64,000 bases of DNA, from assembly GCF_902686445.1 (NCBI RefSeq), contig NC_062222.1:46791292-46855291 (forward strand), given 5' to 3'. Below the pieces are notes generated by a model. The model made no database searches and was not told the origin of the DNA. It worked only from the letters and a program-made list of their open reading frames with translations. Position 1 is the first letter of the stretch, and each line of letters starts with the position of its first letter. Positions 1 through 9,214 of this stretch are shown piece after piece. Position numbers and translations under genes: made by a program. This stretch comes from Sciurus carolinensis (taxonomy: Eukaryota; Chordata; Mammalia; Rodentia; Sciuridae).

Positions 1-15
1 ATTTATTTTTTTAAG

Positions 16-257
16 GATATTATTCTCATCGAGAAACTGTGAATGGCTCATGGTACATTCAAGATCTGTGTGAGATGCTGGGAAAATATGGCTCCTCCTT
101 AGAGTTCACAGAACTCCTCACACTGGTAAACAGGAAAGTTTCTCAGCGCCGAGTGGACTTTTGCAAAGATCCAGATGCAATTGGCAAGAAGCAGGTTCCC
201 TGCTTTGCCTCCATGCTAACTAAAAAGCTGCACTTCTCCCCAAAATCTAGTAAGTAG
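16..257 (+). CDS. CASP6: CASP6 terminal coding exon (caspase-6, small-subunit C-terminus)
   Basis: Caspase-6 is a cysteine protease of apoptosis and axon pruning. It cleaves after Asp, with lamin A/C and caspase-8 among its known substrates. The exon follows a splice acceptor (AAG at 13-15). Its first two bases complete a split Gly codon, and the frame then reads [20 protein letters not shown] and on to TAG at 255-257. Recognisable blocks are [33 protein letters not shown] and [17 protein letters not shown], all from the p10 small subunit. The catalytic Cys and His are in earlier exons, outside the window. The C-terminus ends SPKSSK, slightly different from the human end. Nothing in the exon is broken. 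The next gene, MCUB, is convergent. Confidence 0.97.
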
Positions 258-430
258 GGGCCACTTTGCCTTATTATATGTATGCTGTATATATTTCCCT
301 TTTTACATAAAACAGCCTCTCTGCATTGGAGAGGTTTAAAATGTTTCAAGGTTTAACCCAGCAGAGAAGTGCCTTTTGTTTTTCAATCATGTGTACATGG
401 TGAAAGGGTTTGAAAAGAATTCCTCAGGAA

Positions 431-514
431 GTCTACAGCCATACCACCCTGAATGTGCCCAGTCTCGTCTGATCTTGCAAGCTAAGCAGGGACAGACCTG
501 GTTAGTATGGGAGA
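431..514 (+). pseudogene. 5S rRNA-derived pseudogene fragment
   Basis: The segment starts GTCTACAGCCATACCACCCT, the 5' end of vertebrate 5S rRNA with one change. It continues through CTCGTCTGATCT, AGCTAAGCAGGG and CCTGGTTAGTA. Six bases of the canonical gene (CTTGGA) are missing before TGGGAGA. The last ~25-30 nt of 5S and the T-run terminator are absent. Several differences are CpG-to-TpG changes, as expected for a dead copy. The direct repeat TCCTCAGGAA lies on both sides (421-430 and 517-526), and no poly(A) lies between. It cannot make 5S rRNA. Confidence 0.9.
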
Positions 515-696
515 AATCCTCAGGAAATTACATAAAATTACATAAAAATCTACAAACATTTTTCTTTTTTTTTTTAGTAAACTGTAAGATTACCTATAAT
601 ATTTAGCTGATTTGACTTGTATTTTGTGACTTTTTTTAATAACAGTTTATTGCATAATATTTTTTAAACCTAAGAATTAGACCATTGATTTTCTTT

Positions 697-716
697 AATA
701 AAATACTTGAAATAAA
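697..716 (+). terminator. CASP6: CASP6 candidate poly(A) signals
   Basis: Two AATAAA hexamers at 697-702 and 711-716, about 440-460 nt after the CASP6 stop. Either could be used; the sequence does not decide between them. Confidence 0.55.
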
Positions 717-739
717 TATTTTATGAAATTTTTCTAATT

Positions 740-1505
740 CATATTCTTATTTGTGCAATTGTGGACTTGTTTTACTTGGTCATATATGTTTATTATGTCA
801 TCTACATAGGAATAACCACATTTTTTATATGACTTTAACGCCCAGTTTAAAAAAAAAACCTTCAAGAACTAGTTTTTGGAATTCCCAGGATGAATATAGT
901 TCACAGTAATTCTTAGGCACTAAGGATTAAACACCTGCAAAACCTGATGTTGGCAGCATCTTCCGCTTCCAATTACCATACATTGTCCAACCATCATCAG
1001 ACTCATTCGCTGACTGTCACATTAACAGAATAACATGTTACTTTTAAAGCTCAGTTCTTGAGATGTGAAATTTGAATAATACTGTTCTGCTAGCAACCTG
1101 CTGGGATGAAGATGTTTAAGTGTTTGGGCTTTGAGAACTGGAACAACACATGAGTTGCTAGTTCAAAAGCAATACTTAGCGTGTATGTCAGTTGCAGTTC
1201 AGAAAGTACCAACTACACAGGACAGAGACATACATACCTTCCAAGAAATGATAAAGGTCTTACTTCCAGTTACTGAGTATGAAAAACAGAAGTTAATGAC
1301 AAGATGATTCCAAACAAAGCCTGAGACTGAAAGTGGATGCCAAGCACACCGACCACTTTGCCTGCACAGAGGCAGGGACACAGGGTAGGGTGGTGAGGAT
1401 GCTTAGCCAATTACAGCAGCTGCTGCTTGGTGGAGGCAGCCAGGCCCTGTCTATAGTAACAGGTCACAAACATCTACACACCAAGAATGCCAAGTGAGAA
1501 CGTCT
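740..1505. other. CASP6-MCUB intergenic gap
   Basis: Low-complexity A/T-rich sequence between two convergent genes. I see no SINE, LINE, ORF of note or RNA gene here. Confidence 0.5.
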
Positions 1506-1529
1506 ATAAATACTTCTGTTTTACATGAA

Positions 1530-1535
1530 TTTATT
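1530..1535 (-). terminator. MCUB: MCUB candidate poly(A) signal
   Basis: TTTATT on the + strand reads AATAAA for MCUB, about 120 nt after its stop codon. It is the nearest canonical hexamer. A longer 3'UTR using TTTATT near 645 would overlap CASP6 and cannot be excluded. Confidence 0.5.
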
Positions 1536-1653
1536 AACTAAAAAAGATTTGAGACAGTAAAATTGAAATGAACTATGAAACACAAAATTCCAGTTTGGAA
1601 ATTACAAAATCAGTACATAATGGAAAAATCCAATGATGTTTAAAAATGTGAGC

Positions 1654-1731
1654 CTAATTCTTTTCACTGAGTTCCTCTACTTGCATCCTCAGGTAGAGGG
1701 AATGGCGCACACGTTCCAGGGATTCTTTAGC
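1654..1731 (-). CDS. MCUB: MCUB exon 8, C-terminus
   Basis: On the - strand the acceptor CCCCTGACAG is followed by GCTAAAGAATCC and 25 codons (AKESLERVRHSL...QVEELSEKN) ending in TAG at 1654-1656. This is the helical C-terminal tail of MCUB, facing the matrix. It joins exon 7 in phase 0. The human tail is very similar, including the EEL-EKN end. Intron 7 (1732-2963) shows nothing but A/T-rich sequence. Confidence 0.95.
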   Translation of the reverse strand, partial: AKESLERVRHSLYLRMQVEELSEKN

Positions 1732-2963
1732 CTGTCAGGGGAAAAAGCAGAAGCAATGATCAGAGAGGAGAAGAAACCAGCATTAACACTTCAGAAGAAT
1801 TCTATGTAGTCAGTAACTTGGGCCAATAAAATGTTTAAACTATTAACACACATGCCAAAGTTACTTCAATTTTATATGAATCCTTTTTTAAAAGATGAGT
1901 TTATGGTTTCTACTTCATCATTATGCTTTAAAATATTAGTTCATTCCCTTCATAATTCTTTTTCCAGTTCATATTCTAAAAAAATTTCCTGTGGCCTACA
2001 AGTTTCCCTTTTTCTCTTCATCTTATTACCTAAAAATAATAAATACTTTACAAGATGTTATATTAAATCTTAAATGTTCTGTCCCATAAACTAGCTGTAA
2101 AGAAGATTCCTTAGCTTTGAATTGAATTGTTTAAATGTTAGGGAATGTACAAAATTAAAAAAGCATTATTATATTTTCATATATAATGATAATATGAAAT
2201 AAAAAATGTTTAAAAATTCTTCAATTTGGGCTACAAAATTCTAATAATTTTTTTTTAATTTCAAGGGTGGATAGTTTTAGAAGACACAGATAAAACAAAA
2301 GACATGGTTTGTGACTATTGAGCATATATGGATAATGGAGGATATTTTTACCAAGACTTTTTGTTAAAAAATTACTAAGAAAAGTAAAAAACCCAGTTAT
2401 GTGCTGAGAAGTGCATCTGAATAAAGTTAGTAAATGGGGAGGCCAGAGATAAAAGCTGCCTAAGAAACGGATGGTGAAAAACCACTTAAGAACCTGGCAG
2501 GCTGACGTTTGATAGGCTCCCTCGCCTTTTCCAGCAGCGCACACCTGGGTAAGTGAATTTAAGGCCCACTTCCTCATCGAGAGGAGGAATTCCATAATGA
2601 TTCTTCTACTTGCATGGAATGAAACACAAATGTCTTTAGTTTAAAGTCCCCATCACAGTGTTTATCTTTCTACAGTTCTTCTTTCTATTTGCTTAGAAAC
2701 AGATTCTAGTGAAAACTTTCACCATCTCAAACTCATGTAAGACATTTTCACATACATTTAAAACTATACCCATGTAGAGTTCAGAAGAATAAAGTTAGAA
2801 TGTGAAATTAATAGCAGATAAGTCAACCATTTTGTGGACCAGTCCCACTAAACACAGAAATCTCTCTAGGACATTCTAGAGGAGGATACAACAATTGAGT
2901 TTCCCTCCTTCAGTCCTGGGTCCCAAACAAAACCAGCCATAAGATGTATTTACAAAAAGATAC

Positions 2964-3080
2964 CATAGCAAGGTCGTCTTTTAACTTGTTGTATTGTTCC
3001 ACATCAAAATGCTGTTGCTGTGATTTCTTGTGGAAGAACTGAAGAAACTGCCTACTTCTAACTGATGTGTAAGTATAATT
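2964..3080 (-). CDS. MCUB: MCUB exon 7, matrix C-terminal segment
   Basis: 39 codons after acceptor TTTTTCAG, beginning NYTYTSVRSRQFLQFFHKKS and ending NKLKDDLAM. This follows the second membrane helix and forms the matrix coiled-coil region. The first residue is Asn where human has Asp. The last codon is ATG (Met), where human MCUB has Lys before AKESL. That is a one-base change next to the splice site. The donor reads ATG|GTATCT, weaker than consensus GTAAGT. Confidence 0.95.
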
Positions 3081-3643
3081 CTGAAAAAGAAAAGAAAACA
3101 GCATGTGTTGAATGAACATACTGCCTCTGCAAGAAAGATTATTTGATTCAGCAACACCGAAGCAAGGGGAAGGCAAAAAGATAAATAAAAGTATTTGCAG
3201 TGGCTACTAGAGCAAACATAAGTCAACACATCTAGAACATGTAGTCTTGTTTAAGATCAGCTGTTCCTTTCACAAGCAAGCAAGTTGGTAAGAGAAATTA
3301 CACAAAGTGGGAGAGAAGAGGAAAAATGCAAAGGGAGATTTTTGGCAAAACAACCATGAGTTACTCAGTATTTTGCAGTACAATTTTGTTTTATGAAAGA
3401 GGGCGTTATGAACACAAATTGGACAAATTATCCCAAAGGAGGAATTTGTGTCATACTAGTTATTCTTCAGAGGTTTTATATAGTTTCTTTGTGCTGTAAA
3501 TCTCCATCCAGTCTGGTAAAAACAATAAAAAATTCACCAGCTCATGAAGACCCAGATAGCAGTAACTTAGTAAAGGTTTTATTGCTTGGCTTGGATAAGA
3601 AATTCTTTGCAATATTGTTTAAACTTACTTCCTAACTACTCAC

Positions 3644-3847
3644 CTGTCGAGTTACTATGAAGTATGCAAAAAAGATCATGGAATTTGTAAATGTGAGGAA
3701 GTACGTGACTGGTTCCATGATATCCCAGGAGTACACCCACCAGGTGAGCCAGGCCATTGCCCCACCCTGAACTGACAGCAGAGCTAATCCAGCCCACAGG
3801 AGTCCGCTGGTTTTGGCCTCAGACCGAGCTTCGATTCTAGCTCTCAC
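3644..3847 (-). CDS. MCUB: MCUB exon 6, pore helices and DIME motif
   Basis: 68 codons between acceptor CCCTCTAG and donor CAG|GTGAGT, in phase 0 at both ends. The exon holds both transmembrane helices: TM1 about [20 protein letters not shown], and TM2 about [19 protein letters not shown]. The WDIMEP selectivity-filter motif lies between them. The motif itself is intact. The flanking linker reads [15 protein letters not shown]: Trp and Val replace the Arg and Glu found in MCU. These are the known MCUB-specific substitutions tied to poor channel activity, so this is MCUB rather than MCU. Confidence 0.98.
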
Positions 3848-4126
3848 CTAGAGGGGTTGTTGTGGGGAGGATACCATTAATTTAGTTTACAGGTGCATCA
3901 ACTCAAGGGGAAAAAGCAAGCAGCAATATTTGAACCAGTGCATATCTGCATTACTTTAAAGAGATCAGGTCTATGGAAAAAAATTTATAAAACATCACAT
4001 TAATTATCCATTTCCAAATCAGTTCTTAGTTTTTTTAAATTATAAAGGTAGTATCTGCTCATGAAAACAACACAAAACCAAAACCTTACTGTAAAAGGGC
4101 ATACAATGGAAAACTCGGAAGTCATC

Positions 4127-4230
4127 CTTTGAAACCTAATTACAATTATAGGCCCATTTTCTTTGACCTAGCAATTTTGCTTCTAGGAATTCATCCCCAG
4201 GCACACTTGTACACGAGACTGAGTGCAGAT
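4127..4230 (+). repeat. old L1 fragment (ORF2 3' region)
   Basis: Contains 'gacctagcaattttgcttct' followed by a degraded 'aggaattcatcccc', the usual trace of the L1 ORF2 end. Short and decayed. Confidence 0.5.
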
Positions 4231-4545
4231 TCATTTCTTAATGCAAAAGGCAAAATTAACCCACATTACACCAAGGTATTCTGTGACTATAATGAGGCTT
4301 CTCTGTGCCAATGAGAGGATTCCAGTGAAAGGTAAGAAAATGTAGAGAGAAAACTGAAAATGACTATAGGTGGAAGTATAGTAGCTCAAAGCACAGGGCA
4401 ACAGGATATGTATCCACGGGCACCCTTTTATCTTTTTAAAAAGCAAAAAATAAAAATGTGCGTTAACAATTCAGAAAAATAAAATGAAAGTTCCTCTCTC
4501 TGGCATCACCTAAATACCCTTAAACACTATTAAAAGCTACTTATG

Positions 4546-4640
4546 GGCTGGGGATATAGCTCGGTTGGTAGAGTGCTTGCCTCGCAAGCACAAAGCCCTG
4601 GGTTCAAAATCCTCAGCACTGCAAAAAAAAAAAAAAAAAA
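4546..4640 (+). mobile_element. ID SINE, young-looking
   Basis: tRNA-derived body GGGCTGGGGATATAGCTCGG with A box, then a B-box region GGGTTCAAAATCC, ending in a pure A-tail. Target duplication AAAAGCTACT at 4532-4541 and 4641-4650. Confidence 0.93.
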
Positions 4641-4947
4641 AAAAGCTACTCACATCTCAAACTTTTTATTTGTGTACAAGATACACACATACCCTCCCAT
4701 TTTTAAAAAAATTAAAAATGGGATTTTATCCCCTTAAACAGATTTCCTCACCCCACTCTGCAAATAAATCAGTTATTATTATTTTTTTTTAACCATGGTT
4801 AACCTCAGATGTCAAGAAGCCATTGCTAACTTCCAGGCACAATTCTGTTAAGCAGAAGGAGGGCCTGTGAGGTGACACCCAGCTAGCCCATCCCAGCTCA
4901 CATGCTACTTACTTACAGGGCTGATCCTCTCCAGGCAGCTCAGCGTC

Positions 4948-5116
4948 AGACTGCCTGAGTTCGTGTTCAGGCTGGACCACGTATTAGCTCTATACCTCTG
5001 CTGTCCAGTTTCCTTATCTCAATATGAGGAAGAAAACTGAACTCAGACTCGTGAGAATTAAAGAAGGAACTGAGCATATGTAAAACATTCAGAAAAATGC
5101 TCATGTGAGGGGCACT
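4948..5116 (+). repeat. MIR SINE remnant
   Basis: Pattern 'gcctgagttcgtgttcaggc', then 'cagtttccttatctcaatatg', 'gtgagaattaaag' and a final 'gaaaaatgctc' matches the MIR core and 3' region. Confidence 0.75.
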
Positions 5117-5162
5117 TACTATTAGGTGTTACTTTCAAATACAAGCTATGGATTGTCCTGAC

Positions 5163-5323
5163 CTGCTCGAGGGGCTGCAGCTGTTCCTTCAGGTGGTCAA
5201 TTTTCTCCAGCAAGTGCTGCTCTCTTTTCTTCTGAGACTCTTCCAGATGCAGGACTGTGAACAGTCCGTGAACCAAGGATTTCACACTTTCCATCTCAGG
5301 CATGTGCACGTTGCTTGGTTTTT
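5163..5323 (-). CDS. MCUB: MCUB exon 5, coiled-coil before TM1
   Basis: 54 residues (first codon split with exon 4): EKPSNVHMPEMESVKSLVHG, LFTVLHLEESQKKREQHLLE, KIDHLKEQLQPLEQ. Leu-rich heptads after about residue 20 form the first coiled coil of the uniporter family, on the matrix side before TM1. The acceptor is TTTTTCCAG. The donor CAG|GTCAGG is unusual at +3, but it is supported because the exon 6 frame ([12 protein letters not shown]) follows exactly as in human. A MIR remnant lies just downstream (about 4948-5116). Confidence 0.95.
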
Positions 5324-5857
5324 CTGGAAAAAGGGAAAGGCAGTCATCTATTTCCTTCTGTGTAAGTCCAGAGAACCAATCTGAGTCCCAGGGCCTGGCT
5401 ATCTGCACATGCCACCTCCTAGAGAGACATTTGATGTTGGTCTATTTCAGATGATTTGATTAGTCGGTCCTATTAAGGCCATCTGTAATGACAAGTTACA
5501 AGACAGTAGCTTTAAAATTCATTATGTTTGTCTTTCATAGTACGACTTTTGCTGTTGCTTTAAAAATATACATACAGGAAGAGTAAGGAGACTACCTGTT
5601 TACTTCACTTCACTTTCGCACATTAGTATATGGGTTCACTTTATACCTGAGTTCAACCTCAGATCCAACTCTCTGTCCCCATCTTTGCAACATTTAAGTC
5701 AGGATCCTCAGGGGAAGGAAGCTGGTGTACAGACATGTAAACAAAGGTAAAATATACATTTGAAAAGCAGTTCAAGTGTATATTCTTTTCAGCAAGTGGA
5801 GTCACAATAAATGTAGAACTGAAAGTCAATTCATATATACATTTGGAAAAAAAGAGT
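5324..5857. other. intron 4, 3' part, unassigned
   Basis: Nothing recognisable: no SINE, LTR or exon-like sequence. Confidence 0.4.
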
Positions 5858-6455
5858 ATAAGAGACCAGAATTATGCCATCCCCAAAACATGCCACTTTG
5901 GCCTAAGGATTATTTTGAGCTGAAGGCATGCAGCAAGCAGATACAAGAAAAGCTCTCTGGCCTCCCTCTAGTATCAAAAGCAACTTCTACACACTGAGAA
6001 TAGAAACAACCCCCTGCCCTGGCTTTCTGTCTCACACTCTGCCTTCTCTCGTAATAAAAGATTTCCTTGCCCTAGAGTTCTCTGAAGACGGTGTAACAAA
6101 AAAGTTTCCTCTATCTTCCTCCAAAGCTGGCTTTGAAAATAAAACTCGTTTTTCCTGCCAACTGGAACAGCAGTAGAGCCTAGCCTCTTGCCCCTGTGCA
6201 GTAACGGTTGCTCACAGGGACGCCTCTGCCTGCCAAAATACAGGCCACAGCTTTACAAAGGTCTCCCCTCCCCACTCTACCAGACAGCACCAGGGTGGCC
6301 CACTAAAGACAAATGTGGACCCTTTTCAGCCTGGAGATGGCACTGCAGCCATCTCCATGGTATATCTTACTACCTTTTATCTATCATTAACCAAGTTACT
6401 AGCCTTCCCACAATTTGCTGCCCCAAGAGACTTGGTCCTTTTCATTTGTCACTTT
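5858..6455 (+). repeat. degraded LTR-like sequence, left part
   Basis: Sequence with retroviral LTR style: three AATAAA-type signals and pyrimidine-rich patches. It runs up to the younger solo LTR at 6456 and resumes at 6821, so it is the older host of that insertion. An ERVL-type LTR is my best guess; the family is not certain. Confidence 0.4.
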
Positions 6456-6815
6456 TGTAAGGAATCTGGCCTCCCAACCACCCGTCAATCTGCGTTACGC
6501 CCGCCTCTCCCGTTACAGGAATTTCCGGCTTACGTTGCCGTAACCTTCCTGCCTCCCACATTACGTTCTAATATGTCATTGGTCCATCAGTCAGTCTGTA
6601 ATAATTCTCCTCCGCAATTGGTTCCTCCCAGCCCGCGAAATTCCAATATCTGAGGAGAAACCCTGAGCCATCTTCTTCTTTTCCTTCTTCCCTTTCCCCT
6701 GAGCGGATGTGAATTGTCCGCATAAAATAAAGTTCCTCGTGTGGGACCTGTGTCTGCGGAGCGTTTTTCTGGGAGTTATCGACGAACCAAAACTGCCCCT
6801 AACATCTGCCTAACA
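6456..6815 (+). mobile_element. solo LTR with 5-bp target duplication
   Basis: 360 bp starting TGTAAGGAATC and ending CTGCCTAACA, so it has TG...CA ends. It is flanked by exact ACTTT on both sides (6451-6455, 6816-6820). It keeps many CpGs (for example GCGTTACGCCCGCC) and has AATAAA at 6726-6731. No internal retroviral genes adjoin it. The 5-bp duplication suits an ERVL/class III or gamma-like element; the class is unresolved. Confidence 0.8.
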
Positions 6816-6820
6816 ACTTT

Positions 6821-6972
6821 TCCAAAATGTATTCTTCTTTGTTAAAGATGCTACAGAGGCAGGAATGCTAAGCCACCTCTTTGAGAAGCACTGCATGTAT
6901 GAAATGTACACATTAGCAGACTACTATTTATTTTTCCTAATCTGTCTCTTGTTACTGGGTCCATTCTCAGAT
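6821..6972 (+). repeat. degraded LTR-like sequence, right part
   Basis: Continuation of the 5858-6455 repeat after the solo LTR, entering with 'tccaaaatgtattcttcttt'. Its right limit is uncertain. Confidence 0.35.
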
Positions 6973-6986
6973 AAGAGTAGAGGCAA

Positions 6987-7544
6987 CAAAGGACTTAAAA
7001 TCAGCATACTACAGAGACACAAACCACATCAATGTTCATAGCTGCTCAATTCACAATAGCCAGATTGTGGAACCAACCTAGATGTCCTTCAATTGATGAA
7101 TGGATAAAGAAACTGTGGTATATATATATACAATAGAATATTACTCAGCCATAAAGAATGATAAAATTATGGCATTTGCAGGCAAATGGATGAAATTGGA
7201 GAATATCATGCTAAGTGAGATAAGCCAATCTCAAAATACCAAAGGACGAATGATATCACTAATAAGTGAATGAAGACACATAATCGGGGGGTGGGAAGGG
7301 TTAGTGTTAGGGTTAGAGTTAGGGTTAGGGAGGGGGTAAGAATGGAGGAAGGAAGGACTGTATAGAGGGAAAAGAGGGGTGGGAGGGGTGGGGGGAAGGG
7401 AAAAAAATAACAGAATGAATCAAACAACATTACCCTATGTAAATTTATGATTACACAAATGGTATGCCTTTATGCCATGTACAGAGAAACAACATGTATC
7501 CCATTTGTTTACAATTAAAAAAAAATCATTCAAACTGAAAAAAA
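6987..7544 (+). mobile_element. L1-G: 5'-truncated L1 3' end
   Basis: Holds the last ~75 codons of ORF2 ([18 protein letters not shown] text) and the G-rich 3'UTR with TTAGGG-like repeats at 7300-7331. It ends TTTGTTTACAATT plus an A-tract. A 12-base spacer (TCATTCAAACTG) precedes a second A-tract. Target duplication AAGAGTAGAGGCAA at 6973-6986 and 7545-7558. Confidence 0.93.
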
Positions 7545-7559
7545 AAGAGTAGAGGCAAA

Positions 7560-8095
7560 ATTATTTTTTCAACCCCCACAGGAGTCCCAGTGTCATTTTT
7601 TAACATAGAGCTCTTTAGATTATGGATTTCACATCTTTCCTCCTTTGTGGGTTAATAAATCCACATAAAATTAGGCTGTGATGATAACTTTCTGTTCACC
7701 AATGCTACAAGAGAGCCCAAGGGAGGGGGACTAAATGAGAGGAAAAGCAGACAGACCTGCCTGTTAGACAGCAGGAAACAGCTGCACACAGGGAGACCAA
7801 TGTTCCCAGAGTCAGTATCAGTTGCTGGTTTTAAAATTCATGCCACTAGTTCTTGGGTTATTTTTCTTCCACTGCTACCCAGTTCTTCAAGATTTTGCTG
7901 TGGTTAATTTCTTCCATGTTCTAGGCTAAAGTTGCCACAGAGGAGTGAAAACTAGCCTTGTAGCTTTCTGAGATCCACAGGAGAGTCAGAGTTCATTACC
8001 ATGAAAAACATTGACAATTAAAAGGTCTGAATGCAAAAAGAGGACAGGCCCTGTAACAAGTCAGTGCAAGGCACAGGAGCCAGAGTAAGAGTTAA
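7560..8095. other. intron 4, unassigned stretch
   Basis: No recognisable repeat or exon. Confidence 0.4.
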
Positions 8096-8100
8096 GGCCC

Positions 8101-8270
8101 TGAATACCTGCATTTCAAAGAGGCTGAGGCAAGAGGATTGCAAGTTTGAGGCCAAACTCAGCAATTTAGCAAGGCCCTAAGAAACTTAGAACCTGTCTCA
8201 AAATAAAAAAGGGCTGAGGATGTGGATCAGTGGTTAAGTGCCCATGAGTTCAATCAAAAATAAAACAAAG
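8101..8270 (+). mobile_element. B1-ID composite SINE (5'-truncated)
   Basis: B1-like 'aggctgaggcaagaggattg', the linker 'cctgtctcaaaataaaaaa', then an ID-type tail 'gggctgaggatgtggatcag'. Confidence 0.88.
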
Positions 8271-8559
8271 ATCAAATATTAGACACTTATTATTTTTATT
8301 CATGGCTGTTTATTCATTTTATATGTGTCTTTCATGTGGACTATTTTCATCTTCTGAATTTTCAAATCCAAATTTGCCAATATTTTAGGAAAAGAATCAT
8401 TTAAATAAATTTTGAATTCCAAATTTATAAATTTCATTTTCGATTAATCCAGCATAATTCCTCTGTCATATTCCTTCCAACTATGTCCATGTCCCCATTA
8501 ATTTACTCTGTGAGATGGGTCAAGTCTCTTTCAGTGTTAGGTGAAGCAGCTTGTACATG

Positions 8560-9182
8560 AGAACACTTAGACATGGGCTCACTGGCCCCTGGGGCTCATT
8601 CCAACACACAGCAGGGAGAAGGGTCTTCCAATGAGCTGGGAGGAACAGGAGGCTGTGCATTAGCCACCTGGACCAAAGGCTTATATTCCATGTTGGGGTT
8701 TGGGGAAGAGGAAGGTCACTGCACAGATTATGAGATTAGGATATTAAACAACTGTGATTAATACCGTAAAGTCTGTAGTGGAAAAAGTAGACAACATGCA
8801 AGAACACAAGGGATATAAATGGAGAGATGGCAACTCTAAGAAAGAACCAAAAGGAATTACTAGAAATAAAATCCAATGTAACAAATGAAAAATGTCTTTG
8901 ACAGACTCATCAGTAGAGTAGATGCTGGGGAGCAAAGAACCAGTGAGCTTGACCATATATCAATAGAAACTTCCACAGAAACTCCCCAAACTGAAAATTA
9001 AAGAGAGAAAAGAATGGGGGGAAATTTAAAACTACAGAGCTAAGACCTATAGAACAATAGAACAATTTCTGAAGGTATATGCATAAAGAGAATTCTACAT
9101 GGAGAAGAAAGGAACAGAAGCAGTATTTAAAGTAAGGATAACTGACAATTTTCCAAGTATATTGCTAATGGTTAAAATAATT
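8560..9182 (+). repeat. old L1 fragment (ORF1-like), tentative
   Basis: A/G-rich text such as 'ggaacagaagcagtatttaa' and 'ctgacaattttccaagtat' resembles the ORF1 end of an ancient L1. Strongly decayed. Confidence 0.4.
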
Positions 9183-9214
9183 CAGAATGAGTCTCCCCTA
9201 TCCAAAATGCTTGG
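9183..9214 (+). mobile_element. Tigger-type DNA transposon, left end
   Basis: Reads CAGAATGAGTCTCCCCTATC then CAAAATGCTTGG. This is the terminal inverted repeat of a MER44/Tigger7-like mariner element. It breaks at the L1-A insertion point and continues at 25351. Confidence 0.7.

Larger units (their letters stand above)
258..735 (+). other. CASP6: CASP6 3'UTR (probable extent)
   Basis: A/T-rich sequence follows the CASP6 stop codon and contains no other gene. Two candidate poly(A) signals, AATAAA at 697-702 and 711-716, set the likely end near 720-740. A 5S rRNA-derived fragment sits inside at 431-514, in the sense direction. The exact cleavage site is inferred. Confidence 0.6.

Noticed and set aside
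3632..3847. MCU rather than MCUB
   Set aside because: The linker has Trp and Val in place of MCU's Arg and Glu, the tail is shorter, and the neighbour is CASP6, all as for MCUB.
4546..4640. A functional tRNA gene
   Set aside because: The tRNA-like text is the ID SINE body: it has an A-tail and a target duplication and does not fold into a full cloverleaf. The same applies to 33865-33957.
6188..6653. Open frames of 90-112 codons on +
   Set aside because: They cross the boundary between the older LTR-like repeat and the solo LTR at 6456, so they are not genes.
7300..7331. Interstitial telomere from chromosome fusion
   Set aside because: The TTAGGG-like repeats sit at the same spot in several L1 3'UTRs, so they are part of the L1.
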